Origin: Amyelois transitella
Taxonomy: Eukaryota > Arthropoda > Insecta > Lepidoptera > Pyralidae
Direction: 5' to 3'
DNA length: 64,000 nt
Assembly (NCBI RefSeq): GCF_032362555.1
Contig: NC_083511.1
Span: forward strand, 7,316,001 to 7,380,000
Made by a program: the position numbers and the translations under genes. The notes under the pieces were generated by a model. It was not told where the DNA came from and searched no databases. It saw only the letters and a list, made by a program, of their open reading frames with translations. Positions within the stretch are counted from its first letter, which is position 1. Every line of letters starts with the position of its first letter. Positions 35,989-48,900 of this stretch are shown one piece after another.

Positions 35989-36171
35989 AAGACTCACACA
36001 ACTAATGAATTTAAGCAGTACATTGAGTCGCTTAGGATAAAGTACATTTTGATCGCGGTGGCGTCCTCACATGCCAATGGACAAATAGAAAGACTCAATT
36101 GTTCTATTTTATCATCACCGACTGCTTTATGGCTTGGAGAAAATGACAAAGATTGGTGCAGTCATCTTTAA
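35989..36171 (+). pseudogene. Integrase scrap of the LTR retrotransposon
   Basis: 61 codons including TAA at 36169. EFKQYIESLRIKYILIAVAS, then SSHANGQIERLN, match the end of a retroviral-type integrase core; the Glu of the D,D-35-E triad would be in GQIERLN. After the stop, the same region has FNVDRIRNESNKSILLSQ (about 36280-36330), in the style of a gypsy pol C-terminus. Confidence 0.6.
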
Positions 36172-36862
36172 GTTAAGGTATAGGTATGCCTCTCATAAAT
36201 TATATTCAATGGAACAAGTGTAAATATAGAAGAAGGGGAATGACACGTATTAAATGTAGCCAAACCGATTCAACCTTTAATGTGGATAGAATACGTAATG
36301 AATCTAATAAAAGCATTTTGTTGAGTCAATGAAAAATTGAAACTAGATACGACTAACGTCGAAAGTCGTACACACAAAATAGATGATTTACTTAAAGATC
36401 AAAAGAAAGTAATAAGTTGGTGACTCCTTTCAGCGATCCATTTACGAGTTACAGTGGTACTTGATCACTATAGATAAGAGGAGAGTAGTGTAGAAGGATA
36501 ATTGAAAAATAAATTTTAAAATGTATTCTCGGTCGACAAAATGAAACCGTGGATAAACCAGGTGGAATCTGATTCCGACAGTTCATATGAAGATTTATAC
36601 AAAGAGTTAATGAACAAAGTCTGTAAGTAGTTCAATTACATAAGAGAAATTTATTGAGAACTTCGCTGATCCTTACCACAAAAATGATAAATATTAATTC
36701 TATTTATATAAATATATATAACAAGACCATTATTATGTATTTACAAGTATCCATTCTATGCCCATCCCCATCAAGAGTCCTTAAGAGAGTTGTACGAGGA
36801 CGCCCCACTGGAGAAGCTGTGATTGGCATTAACAGCCATGCTAAAAGAGGAAGCTCTAAAAG

Positions 36863-37510
36863 ACCGACACACTGAGCGTGGTGTGAGCGGTGGTTCAGTT
36901 GATGAAGAAAAGGACCTGTGCAAGGCTGACACACTGAGCGTGGTGTGAGCAGTAGTGCCAGGCAATGATGAAAGATAGTTGCTGACTATGGCCGACACAC
37001 TGAGCGTGGTGTGAGCGGTGGTCCAGCTAATTAAGAGAAGGAACTGCACAAGGCCGACACACTGAGCGTGGTGTAAGCGGTAGTGCTAGTTGCCGTTGTA
37101 AGAGACCGACACACTGAGCGTGGTGTGAGCGGTGGTTCAGTTGATGAAGAAAAGGACCTGTGCAAGGCTGACACACTGAGCGTGGTGTGAGCAGTAGTGC
37201 CAGGCAATGATGAAAGATAAAGTTGCTGACTAAGGCCGACACACTGAGCGTGGTGTGAGCGGTGGTCCAGCTAATTAAGAGAAGGAACTGCACAAGGCCG
37301 ACACACTGAGCGTGGTGTAAGCGGTAGTGCTAGTTGCCGTTGTAAGAGACCGACACACTGAGCGTGGTGTGAGCGGTGGTTCAGTTGATGAAGAAAAGGA
37401 CCTGTGCAAGGCTGACACACTGAGCGTGGTGTGAGCAGTAGTGCCAGGCAATGATGAAAGATAAAGTTGCTGACTAAGGCCGACACACTGAGCGTGGTGT
37501 GAGCGGTACA
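36863..37510 (+). repeat. Minisatellite array with higher-order repeats of 241-244 bp
   Basis: The core GACACACTGAGCGTGGTGTG occurs eleven times between 36865 and 37500, separated by four kinds of spacer. The four-core block repeats as a unit starting at 36863, 37104 and 37348. Copies are almost identical; the first block lacks three bases present in later ones. The core has an imperfect dyad (CACAC...GTGTG). Confidence 0.9.
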
Positions 37511-38129
37511 GCCAGCAAAATCAATGTAAGTATTAATGTATTAATTTACATGGTCCTGAGATAACACGTTTTGGAACTATAACAAAAGCAAGTAGAAGTG
37601 TTAATTGTACCCAGTAATTGTGGTCATAATACATGATGTTCCTGCACCTCTCTTTAATTTAATTTAAGGTAATGAATGTGATGGCGTTGAGCCTTGACAA
37701 ATTAGAATTGTTGCTGAAAATGTTGTGATATTGTAAGTAGAATAAAATCAAGTTCAACAAAATGGGTAAACTAAAAGTTTAAGAGCATCTTCTTTTATGT
37801 ATTAATTATTAATTAAAATTTAAAATGTTATAATTTACAGAACATTAACTTCAATGCAGTTGCTCAATAAACAGCAACGATATGAGAATTAGCCTTAAAC
37901 GGTAAGAGATGACAGGGTGATATGAATAATGTTCTAATATATATATATATTATTTCAGCATATTCAATTTCTGAAGCAGAATCGAAGCAAATTTAAAAGC
38001 TCATTTGCATGCGTATTTTAACTACGGGATTGGGGATCCACAAAGTGAGGACACTATACATCTCAGGATGGCCGAATAGAAAACAGTATGATTCGGTTGC
38101 GAACGATTTATTGGTACTCAAATATTTTT

Positions 38130-38925
38130 AATATTTAAGATTGTAAAAGGTAAATTCTATTGATTTGTTTCAAAAGAACGTTTTTTGGTCGACTTCTGTT
38201 ATAAAATTGTAGTCTTTATATAGTTGGAACTCGAGTAACTCAAGCACACTTTAATAAATGTACTTCCTATACGTATACTTATACTTATTACTTATATGTA
38301 TACTTTATCATATTGCTCTTCGAAAATTTGTGTGAAACGTAAATGAAATGATTATGATCATTGTTGTTCAACTGCTCGTCGGCAAATTGTAATCTAAATG
38401 TAAATGTACTAGTCGATACTAAGGTCTCTTTTAATTTTTAGTTGTTGTATACTTTATCAAATTGTTCTTTAAAAATTTAAGTTTGTAAAAGGTAAATTCA
38501 ATTGATTTGATTCAAAAGGATCATTGCTGATCGACTGCTTGTCGTCAAATTGTAATCTAAGCGAAGTAATTGATACTCAAGTTTTTTTGAGTAGTTGATA
38601 CTCAAGGCTCTTTAATATTTAGTTGTTGTATACTTTATCACATTGTTCTTTAGAAATTTAAGTTAAAAGGTAAATTCAATTGATTTGATTCAAAAGGATC
38701 ATTTCTGATCGACTGCTTGTCGTCAAATTGTAATCTAAACGTAGTAATTGATACTCAAGTTTCTTTTGAGTAGTTGATACTCAAGGTTCTTTAATATTTA
38801 GTTGTTATATACTTTATCACATTGTTCTTTGGGACATTTAAGTTTGTAAAGGGTAAATTCAATGATTTGATTCAAAAGGATCATTGTTGATCGACTGCTT
38901 CTGGTTAAATTGTAATCTAAGTGTA
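38130..38925 (+). repeat. Second tandem array, period about 180 bp
   Basis: GTTGTTxTATACTTTATCA starts units at 38441, 38622 and 38801; more diverged units precede it from 38130. Each carries GGTAAATTCAATTGATTTGA, GATCGACTGCTTGTCGTCAA and TTGATACTCAAG blocks. It lies between the minisatellite and the 3' LTR. Confidence 0.85.
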
Positions 38926-39195
38926 GCTTGGTCTAGTCCACCCTTGAATTTTATGTTTTTCTTTTAATATAATTGTCTCAGGGTACACATGCATGCAACA
39001 GATGTAGTACATGTAATGTTAACCAAAATTTGAAGTATATATTTTACAATATTATATTTTAATAATAATAATAGTAAGTAATGTATAATTATAACAATAC
39101 TAAGTATGTATCGGAGTTTCTGAACGTGCGTTAAATTATAGTTTTAAGATTTCTAAGTTCATGTCTGGGACAGACATTGTCTCAGGATGGCCGAC

Positions 39196-39400
39196 TGTTA
39201 ACATTTTAAAAATAGTAATTTATTGTCATGTGTTGGCAACACTGATTTGGTTTTTGACGTTGAGTTAGCCGCGTTTTTCGGTGTCATTGAAAAAAAAAAA
39301 AAGGGAATTCGAGCTACAAGAAGTATAAAGATGTATTATTGTAATTTATTAAAGAAGAACTGATAAAGGAATTCTGATTGTATCATTTAGTAAGTTAACA
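39196..39400 (+). repeat. 3' LTR (205 bp)
   Basis: Preceded by CTCAGGATGGCCGAC, in the place of a polypurine tract; CTCAGGATGGCCGA also occurs at about 38063. Followed by the GGTG target duplication. Confidence 0.9.
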
Positions 39401-39480
39401 GGTGTTTGTTGATATTTGGATCATATTATTACCGTGATTTCCGCCCGATTATCTTTTTGAATAAATTTTGCTTTCCCATA

Positions 39481-39608
39481 ATGGAAAGTGGATATATTAA
39501 GGCAGATAGTTCAAATTTGCCAAGAATTGATTGCTTTACGGTGGCTAATTTCTTCGCAACAAATAGTAACTTCTGCTCTGTTGAATTTAGAAATGTGAAG
39601 ACATCCAT
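39481..39608 (+). pseudogene. N-terminal exon resembling insect YqaJ/SWIM-type transposon proteins
   Basis: ATG opens a 42-codon frame (PRIDCFTVANFFATNSNFCS, then VEFRNVKTS) ending at CAT|GTAAGT, a good donor in phase 2. From memory, insect proteins with a SWIM-type zinc motif and a YqaJ-like nuclease domain start in this style. No downstream nuclease exon is seen before the element ends at 40273. It lies immediately 3' of the LTR insertion, which landed 80 bp upstream of the ATG. Confidence 0.4.
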
Positions 39609-40273
39609 GTAAGTAATATACTCAAGATACATTATTATAGCAATAGTAGGTATTTTTAAATTATAAGGTAAAAACGAAATAATATGATTTTGCCATATCA
39701 TTGGCCAACTATAATGAAAGAACGAAACATTGTTTACATTATTTCTAACCTAAAAATTCGAGTTTTCGTCTTTGAAAACTTGAAGAGAAAAATTATTTTA
39801 ATATGTACAAGTAAATGTAACAAATATTATCAAACTTACATCAAATGATCCTCACAGAAATACATTTTACTTTGTGTAGATACAAGTGCCGGATCCCGAC
39901 GGGCTAATTGAAGCCACTTTTTCCGCATCGTTTTTGTACGTGGAACGTGAATAAACAGTTTTCAGATGTTTTAATAGTTGTACTTTTACACTGCGACATT
40001 GCACAATATTTATAAAATTTTGAATTCATATTATTATCACACAACTACGAAATAACTATTACATACATACAACTTCGACAATATTTTATAACGCGTGACG
40101 TCACAGCGGCCGTTTGACAGGTATCCGCGTTTTGGCGCGATATTTTAAATGGAATTTTAAATAAATTATTTTAAAAGAATTACTTGAAATAAAAAAATTA
40201 TAATAAATAGTTTTGGTTATATTTGGTACTTATGCATGGTTTTAAACACTTTCCCAAAAATAGTCCACATCCC
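39609..40273. other. Remainder of the TA-flanked element
   Basis: AT-rich with one GC-rich patch (about 40090-40135, ACGCGTGACGTCACAGCGGC) that mirrors ACGCGTGATGTCACGCG near 30570 at the opposite end. No gene. Confidence 0.45.
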
Positions 40274-40432
40274 TATTGTACTCGTTCGTAATAGTATACA
40301 CCTGAGTTCATTAAACAACAAACTGTACACATACATTTAAATTGATTTTTTCTATAACAGCTATGATACGGATCTTTTGAACTTGATTGAATAAATTGGC
40401 AATAGGGAATAGGCTCGGAAATAGTACTTAAG

Positions 40433-40673
40433 TTAAATAAATAATAAATAAATATGTATGGGACAAGTTTCACAGATTGAGTTAGCTTCGAAGTAAGTTC
40501 GAGACTTGTGTTACGAGATACTAACTCAAGTATACTATCTTTATAATTCATACACATCAAAAATCCAGTACAATATAAAAAAATCGTTTCTCGTCACGAC
40601 TTGGCCGAGATTCGAACCCGAGACCTACTGTGTTACAGATAAGTGTACTACCGCTGGACCACAGAGGCCATCA
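40433..40673 (-). repeat. tRNA-derived SINE (family B), full-length copy
   Basis: Read on the minus strand, it starts with a tRNA-like head: GGCCTCTGTGGTCCAGCGGT (A box), then GGTCTCGGGTTCGAATCTCG (B box). A body with TCGAACTTACTTCGAAGCTA follows, and the end is AT-rich (TTTATT repeats). The head is too divergent to fold as a real tRNA. Confidence 0.75.
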
Positions 40674-40679
40674 ACATAA

Positions 40680-42304
40680 CATATTTGATTTTTAATTTTT
40701 CCAAATAAGAAGTCACTTTTACGTAGGTATTTTCTATTTCCCAAGAATAAAACTAGAATAACACGGTCGCGCATGGTTTTCTCATTAAATAACTATAATT
40801 ATAATATTTACGTCTATTACAATTAATACACTAGTGGTTAGTGGTCATTTTTATAATGTGTTTCTAGTTTCTGTCATTTCAATGTACGAGTAAGTATTAT
40901 TAATGGGAGTAGCGTGATATGACCATAATTATACTCGTCAATAGGTATGAAATGACTAGCGTACCTACAATGGTATCACTTCTTACCATCTTCTTACAAG
41001 TACATACAAACAATCACGAGTCAATACCAAAGGGGTAGGCAGACGCTACATCTTATCACTTACAAAATTTTTTTACTTTTTCACTTTATTCACATTCATC
41101 ATTCTCTAGTTCTTCGAGTGAAAAAATTGATTTTTGATTTCATTACTCCAACTTAATGTCACAGGCAATAAATTAAATAGTTAATTATACGATCATGATA
41201 ATTTGTTGATATGCTGTGACGTGCGTATGCCGAAAAGTACTTAAAAATACCACGTCATTTTAACGTGTTAGGTACATCCAAAATGATTAATTACCTCATC
41301 ATCGTTCTAGCCTAGGGTCCGCCTACGATCATAATCTATCTGGAGTAAGCCATAGAATTTCATAAAGCGACTCCCATGTGTTCACCGCGTCCCTGTTTTA
41401 AGAAGCATCTCAACTTGCGTGGACCTTTGGTATTATAAAACACAAATAAGTTCGAAGGGGAAGGCCTAAACGAAGAACCAATTCACGTCATACTCATAAA
41501 GTAAATACCACTTGTGTACGTCAGTATATATTTTTGATCACTTCCAAAGTGCAAGTACTTATAGAAGAAAAGATGCAAAAACTTTGTGTTTTTATTGCTT
41601 CGTCGCTTTTTATACATACTTGATCTAACATAAAGTTAAAATTGTTTACATCATTCATTATTATCTTTAGCGTCATTACATATGTTAAAAATAGATGCCA
41701 GTTTTTGATCAATATATATAAAAACATATAAAAATCTTCCGCAACTGACAACGCTTAACTCGTCCCTGTTCTCTTCAAAATAGTTATTTATTTATTTATT
41801 AGGTACACTAGTACAGAAATTTCCTTATAGATCTTTAACATACAGTCACAACGATTCCATAGAACATTGCTTTCTGGCAAAAAGAAGGCGATTTACTTTC
41901 AAAAATTAAATCTTATTTAGTTTATCACCTTACCATTCTATGCTATTCTTACAATTCTGTAAAGACATGTCATTATAAAACATAGAGAAGTATTTTTATA
42001 ACCATCATCATCACCTATGTATATATATTTTTGAAATCTTGTAACAAACCAAATTTTTTAATCCGTGTTATATTTCATATAAACATACTTTCTTTTTGTC
42101 ATGGTATAAAATAAAAGTGTACACCTATGTTAGTAAATCATTTCAGGTTTTATTCACTCTTTTTCTTTTTTAGCCTTTGTTTACTAATCGCAGGCTTCAT
42201 TTTACCATTTTTAATTATCATCAATATGAAGGAAAAATATATCCCAAACAGAAAACCTGTTTATTATATATATATGTTATTATTATATATATATTATTAT
42301 TAGT
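40680..42304. other. Gene-poor spacer
   Basis: Only weak repeat traces, such as a reversed family C scrap near 41030-41070. No coding signal. Confidence 0.35.
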
Positions 42305-42510
42305 ATTATGTTCGTGCCCTGTGGTTCCTGGTACTTTTAGAAAAGGACCACTAACATGAATGTCGTAAAAGACAACTAAGCGCTTATAAACTTGGAATTC
42401 TATTCTTGTAGGCGATTTGAATCTCAATTCTTTCATCTTAAGCCTAAAAGCTGAACGTGGCCTTTCAGTCTTTTCAAGTATATTGGCTCTGTCTACCGCG
42501 CAGGGAATAA
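42305..42510 (-). repeat. Family A dispersed repeat upstream of JHBP-like gene 2
   Basis: TGTTCGTGCCCTGTGGTTCC to GCGCAGGGAATAAATACGTA, reversed and almost full-length. It ends about 400 bp before the start codon. Confidence 0.7.
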
Positions 42511-42917
42511 ATACGTATTTACGTATGTTTTGGGCATTAAGGATTCAGTTACCCGTTATCTGTTTTAGGTCTTACGCCTAACTTAAAAGAAATACAAAAT
42601 AGTCTCGCCGATGTTAATAAATAAAAATAAAAAAAAATTCTTAGGAAACTTTTTGATCTAAAATGTTGTATTGTAGGTATTGTAATAAATAAACAAAAGC
42701 ATCGTTGAACTGATAAATAAATAAAAGCTTGAGGTTTACTTTAAAACATTTTTTTTAATATATAAATCGTTTTCTCTAACATGCGATGAATAATTCGTTG
42801 CTAATTACTAAGACGAGTGACGAGAACTCTTCAGTTAATAGGTGTATATTAAAGCAACACATAGCTTGTCTTTAAACAGTTCAAGTTTAGCTTAGGGATA
42901 ACTTGCATGAATTCAAA

Positions 42918-45900
42918 ATGGTTGCTTTAACGTTATTAAGTTTTGTTATTTGTGTTATTTATGGAGCGGTGGCAAATGGTAAGTGAAAACAATATAGCAA
43001 TTATAAAAAAAAAATAATACCCTATTAATAAAATTACAATTATTCATAAAATTTAGTTATTTTAATAGACGTGTGTAAATTTGAAGGACTACTACACAGG
43101 AATTCACAATAATAACAACAAAAAATAAAACCAAATCAAATCGCATAATATGTAAAAAAGTAATTAATAATTATCTGAAAATTCAATAATTTTTCATAAA
43201 AAAGATATTTGTATTTTTCTCGTACCTAGAAAATGTGGTGTTCTTTTTACGTTCTTTAACTTTTATTTTATTCCCAAACTTACCACTGCGACATACAAAA
43301 CTTCATCGAATATGAATAAAATATTTAATACTTAATAAATTATTTTTAGTTACTAGAAATAAATTAAAGAAATACTTGTCATTTCTCTATATTTAGGAAT
43401 TTCATAAGAACATAATAGAGCATTTTTAAGAAAGATTAATAATTACGAAATAAAGAAAGTGTATTCAATAAATGATTAGCACAAAAAATAACAGAAAGAA
43501 AACTGGCAATATTTATAATATTCGTATATACATATTATCCAAAGTCATTATAAAATAAATCCATGCTCACTAAACTTAGGCCAATGAGCCTTACATACCA
43601 CCCTTAATTGAAACAGGGTGGGGACGGGACTACTGAAAAGCCAGGTCTTAAATGTCCTGAATCAAGCAAGCTTGCTGAAAATATTGACAAAGTTAACTAA
43701 ATTTTTATCGTGTTACATATAGTGGCCAACAGATTTTGTTGCAAAAGAAATAGCGGAGGGAATAATACAGAACTTATTATTTTAAATCCTGTGGACTTGA
43801 ATATGTGTCGTGTGTAGGTATGTAGTTAAAGTACCCGCCAAACAATTAAAAAATCGATAAATTGTAAAAATATCAAGGGTAAATGCTAGAGGAAAACTTG
43901 TTTATCTAGTGCGAGCTTAGGTCAGTGTTACGATAAATTGTTTGACCTAATTCAGTACCACATGGAAGGTTGAAAATTAGTTTATCTTATTATCGCATGA
44001 AATAGAAAATACAAAGGTCAAATACCCAAAAAGTTATCAAATGATTTCAATGACAAAATTAGGCTCACAGCACACACACTAACATAGCTCTGTACTCGCA
44101 AAATGAAAAAAAAGCTCGTATTAAAATATTTTATTCAATCTTTAATTCACTCAATAGAAATTTCGGGGTATTTTCTCTTAGTGTACCTCTACACATTCAA
44201 ATAAATAAAATGCAAGTCCTTTCCTCTATGGCAAATTTAAGCTTTATGTGCACAGTAGTTTCGGATTTATGTTCCGACAGATAGTTTTTCAGTGAGTATC
44301 GCCAATAAATTAATTATATTCACGTTTCTGTAAATCATCTAAAATTCATAAGTAAAGCAGCACTTATCAAACCAAAAAAAATCATGTCTAAACTTTTTCT
44401 TAATTTTTCTTACATCAAAAACAAATTGAAGAAATATAAAAGTTTGCAAATTTTACTTCTTTTTATGAAATAAGGTAGACATATCCCATCAAGGCAAAGG
44501 GACCTCACAACTCGTTAAACAGGCAAAAATAGATTGCAAAAATATGCCGCGCAATCAAATATGTCGTTCACGTTCCTTTTATTACCCTACCTTGTCATAT
44601 GTAAACATTTTAAAATTTTATTTACCTCAATAAAACGTTTGCTAACTTGAGATCAAATGAAGGATCTAAATTACTTCCTGGATCTTCGCTTCCGTGCAAT
44701 TTTTTGTAAACTTAGCAATTATTCCTTTGGCTTTAGATGTCCAATAACCATAGTTTAACATCCCTCTTGAGAGATTTAATACCAGGGCAAGAAGTAATGT
44801 AAGACAGTAACAAAGTAAAAAGTAAGAATAATTGACTCTGAATACTTTACGAAAGGCACATATAAGATTGATTAAGCTTCTGAATATTTCCCATAGCAAC
44901 TGGACAGACGACACAGTTAAAAACTTTTTAATTAATTGATTTGATTTCAACAAAAAATATAATTTTAATAAAAAAAGTTGTTAATATACTTCATACATAC
45001 ACAATATACACCATACTTCTGGCTTGGAGTCGTTGGAATCTTTCACATGCCAAGATTCCTGCATACCTGCTTCTTCGGCTTCATTTAAATCTTTTCATAT
45101 ACTCTATGTGATTCATCAAAACAGGGAGTCAGTAAATAGAATCACTACATCGTTTTATAATAGGCCGGCAAATTGGTTCAATCAGTTTGCTAAATCTTTA
45201 ATTTGAAAATTGAGATCAATAACTAAGTCCCGAATAACTGAAAATACACCATGACGAATGAGAGTTCAGTGATCTTAGAAATCTAAGCAATACAAATAAT
45301 AAAAAAATATATGATAGTATAAAATCTTAAATACCGAATAAGTAAGTTTTCATCTCTTTTCCGCTTACCAACTAAAGCATAATTAACCCAGAAAATAACA
45401 AGGAAAACCTATATAGTATGCTGAGAGCAATTATCTATCTTGGACTTGAGATAAACGATCGATTTACCACTATGGCGATTTGAAGGTCACGATGCATTTC
45501 AATCTGTTATAAGTATACTTGAAGGCAAAATATCGGCTGTTTTATCTCCTAGGAGTAGATAATGAATGAAATACATTTTAACGCACTAAGAAATGCGTTA
45601 AAATATATGTAGTATAAATATGCTATCTGTATGATTTTATTACAAATATGTTAAAAAAAAAAAACAAATTATAAAAACGAATTTTTAAACCTGTTTATCT
45701 GATTGTACTAAAACGTATTTTAAGACAAACATCTTAAAATATTTAATTCATAAAATATGTAAAGGTTATTGTAATACTTTTTTATTATAAAACTACTTCT
45801 AAATTAAAATATATTTTTATATACAGGGTGACATTTAAAACAACTGCATCCTTTTAAACATAGACTATACCCATGCTTCTGAGCCGTTTGAGCCTATTTT

Positions 45901-48900
45901 TATTTAAATTAAACATTATCATTTTCACATTTAAAAAACCCTCAAAAACTACGTCACACGCTTTATTAAAGACCAATACTACAAAAAGAAATTAAAACTA
46001 AACATGTAAATAAATGTCTGAAAATTAAATTATTTTTCTAGTATCAAATCGATCATACATTATGTATGTTCATAAGATTTTCATTTTCTGTGTTTCTCGC
46101 TTTTTCTTTCTATAAATAATCATTTTTAAGATAATTTTATTTTTTTTTAATATAAAAATGTTGGCTAGTTAATTTTGTCGCTTAGTGTACGTTCTTGCAC
46201 TTGTTTGCAGGTTTTTAATCACGTGTAAACGTTAAAATCAAAGAATTATGATCGAAGCAATAACTTGTTTACCTTGAAAATAAACACTGGTTTAATTTAA
46301 AGATATATGATCCTTACTAGCTATGGATAACTTTATTGTCCGAATGAGTTTCATTTACCTTTACTAATAATGCGAAAATATAAACTCAAATAGGTCACAT
46401 GAAAAGTTTAATATACAACATTTTATGCGATACTTTAATTAAATCACAAAATCTTTATGCGCCTTTATGTAATTTTGCCATAAAAATAATGGGACCCCAT
46501 ATACCCCTGTTAATTGGATCACGTAGTTCAGACGAAAATAGTGACCCTGGAAGAGTGGCAGGTGAACCCCGGGTACCTTTTGAGGAAAGGCACGAACCCG
46601 GACAAATGGGAGGATAGGTATTAATGCAAACTATGGATAAATTGTCTAAACGGTTTTGCATCAATGTTGAAAATTCTAAACTGTTATCGAGTTAATTAGT
46701 ATCAATTAAAATTTTATACGCTAATGCCATTTAAATAAGTTATAATAGAAGAATTGAATAATTGCTAATCAGCGATGTCATTTGTTGATGGAATTTGTAA
46801 TCGGCAGAAATGGGATACTTTTTTATGGAAAGATGTAGTCGCTGACTTCAACTTCGAAATGTACCCGTGTATCTTCTAGTATTGTGATATTTAGCAAAGT
46901 TAATAAGATTTACTGTGGTCGTCATAGTACCTCACAACATCCCAAAATGTGAATAGATACATTTAGTTTTTTCGTGAGCAATCAAAACACTGTTATTTTA
47001 CAACTTTCTATTATTGTTAATAACGTATATTAATAACGATTATATTATTATCGCTTCATCCCTTTATAAGGTTAAAAGAAACAGACTTAAAATTTTTACC
47101 ACATGAATTACCTACAGCCTACATATAAAGAACTTGAAATTAAAAACAAAAATAATAAACTAATAATGGAAGTACTTGTTACAGTTGTGCCAGTAGGGAA
47201 ATGCAGCCTAGAAGATTCAAACTGCCTGAGGAAAGAGTTTCAAAATGGCGTGCCTACATTCTTTGATGGTATACCTGAAGCTAACATTGATGTTTTGGAT
47301 GTAATGGATATGGACGACGTGAAGTTTGACCTCTCCGGTCTACAGTTTACATTGAAAGAAGGAAAACTGAAAGGTCTAAAGGGAATGGTTATCAAATCCG
47401 TAGAGTAAGTTAACTTGATCTATCTATTCAGAAATGTATTGTTTTAAATGTTAGTTCCATGTGGTCCGCGGTGAAATGATTAATTTATTAAGTATTTATA
47501 GTTTTATTATAACATCCATTTATTTTGATTATACTCGTACAGAAATAAAAATAAATTAAAACTAAAATTGAAATTAAAATAAATCACAGCTATTTTATAT
47601 ACGTATGTCAAACAACATTACAATTAATTTATTTGAATTTTTTTTTCAGTTGGAACACGAAAAAGAACAAAATATCAATAAATTTTGTGGCAAACTGTAC
47701 AGTGAAAGGACATTATACCGCCGCTGGCAGAGTGTTAATCCTGCCTATTAGCGGAGATGGACAGATGAAATTGAAATTGAGTAAGTCAATTAAATTATTC
47801 ATTTGGAGAATATTAACTCATTAGCCCTCAGTATTGCTTTATACGTGAGGGAAATAGAATTTGAGGACTTTTAGTTAACTGAATGGGCTACAATGATTCA
47901 AACTCAATTTGAAGGACCACGTGACGGAGTTGAGATAACCAGCGGAGCTATTCAATAATATATTCTATTCTATACATGTTAATCATTTCGTAGCCATGCC
48001 CATGGTATTACCATTAGAAAACAAAAATATTTAACTCATAGCTGAACTCGGTTTTCTGCTTAGGTCCTTATTGAGAAGTAGCCGACAACTGAGTCAACGC
48101 CTAAGAAATACTAAATATAAAAAACATATTAGATTAAAGCAACGTCTAAATATTATATTTCGCGTATTTTAGGAGATATTGATGTAAGACTATACATCGA
48201 TTACGACCTAAAGAAGACAGCTGATGGCAAGGAGAGAGTGGCGCCAAAGAAACTGCATTTTGACTTCGAAGTTATGGGCAACGCACACTTCACTCTGACT
48301 AACTTGTTCAATGGAAATAAGGAGCTCAGTAAGTATTATCTCTCAAATAATTTTACAATAAGCGAAAATTATGTAAGAATCAAAGAAATCTTTATATTAT
48401 AAGACACCTTAAGATTTAAATTTATCTAATAGGCGGTTTGGTGGAAAATAATTAGGATAATCACGGGCCCTATTACCTAGATATACTCGTACATCTGGCC
48501 AAAAAGCTTTGTGTCCGCATGTGGTCTTAGTATGTTGTATGCAGAGATTGTGGCAAGTGGAAAGATGTAGTCTCTGCCTACCCCTCCGGGAAAGAGGCGT
48601 GATTTTATGTATGTATGTGGACTAAGTCATTTCACCAAATTGCTATTTTTGTCTTAAACTTGTTCAGGTATCGACTATAGAACTTTCATACAATTATAAT
48701 AGTCTCGTCTCTGTACTTTTTGGTGTAAATAGAGACTACAAATTCGACAAGATTGGAAATCCGCATTCAGCTGTATGCCTAAATTATGAAATTTAGATTC
48801 AGATTGTCAAGACAAGCGGCCTTTTACAACTACTATAAGAAAAAGAAATCGAACTTTCTTTTAAAATTTTCTCTTAATTCCTATGCATTTTCAACAAATT

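Larger units (their letters stand above)
30623..39400 (+). mobile_element. Defective LTR retrotransposon with near-identical LTRs
   Basis: Two 204/205-bp LTRs, each starting TGTTAACATTTT and ending AGTAAGTTAACA, flank 8.4 kb of interior. The target duplication GGTG (30619-30622 and 39401-39404) proves insertion as one unit. In order, the interior holds about 2 kb with no gene, a gag-like frame split by an antisense LINE, a LINE tail, an integrase scrap, and two tandem-repeat arrays. No protease or reverse transcriptase of its own remains, and I see no canonical TGG primer-binding site after LTR1. Gag and integrase remnants suggest Ty3/gypsy affinity. It must depend on another element for movement. 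Confidence 0.85.
30392..40273. mobile_element. TA-flanked inverted-repeat element, split by an LTR retrotransposon
   Basis: GGGATGTGGACT at 30392 is mirrored by AGTCCACATCCC ending at 40273, and TA borders both ends. The symmetry extends over AATAGGGATGTGGACT on both sides. Removing the 8.8-kb LTR element leaves about 1.1 kb. That core holds a short N-terminal exon (39481-39608), so this looks like an internally deleted derivative of a larger transposon. TA flanks suit Tc1/mariner-like or similar integration, but the TIRs are short and the family is not established. Confidence 0.55.

Noticed and set aside
36771-37486. Minus-strand open frames rich in TPRSVCRP-like repeats
   Set aside because: They are translations of the minisatellite core; the frame opens only because the unit lengths happen to keep it open. 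No start context or non-repeat sequence supports a gene.
40600-40673. Possible tRNA gene (A-box and B-box-like blocks)
   Set aside because: The head belongs to a repeat with an AT-rich tail that also occurs at 18198-18397, and the arms do not pair well. It is a SINE head.
44666-44953. Minus-strand 95-codon frame with a hydrophobic stretch in intron 1 of JHBP-like gene 2
   Set aside because: No splice partners and no recognisable motif. It lies next to repeat fragments in AT-rich DNA, where hydrophobic frames are expected by chance.
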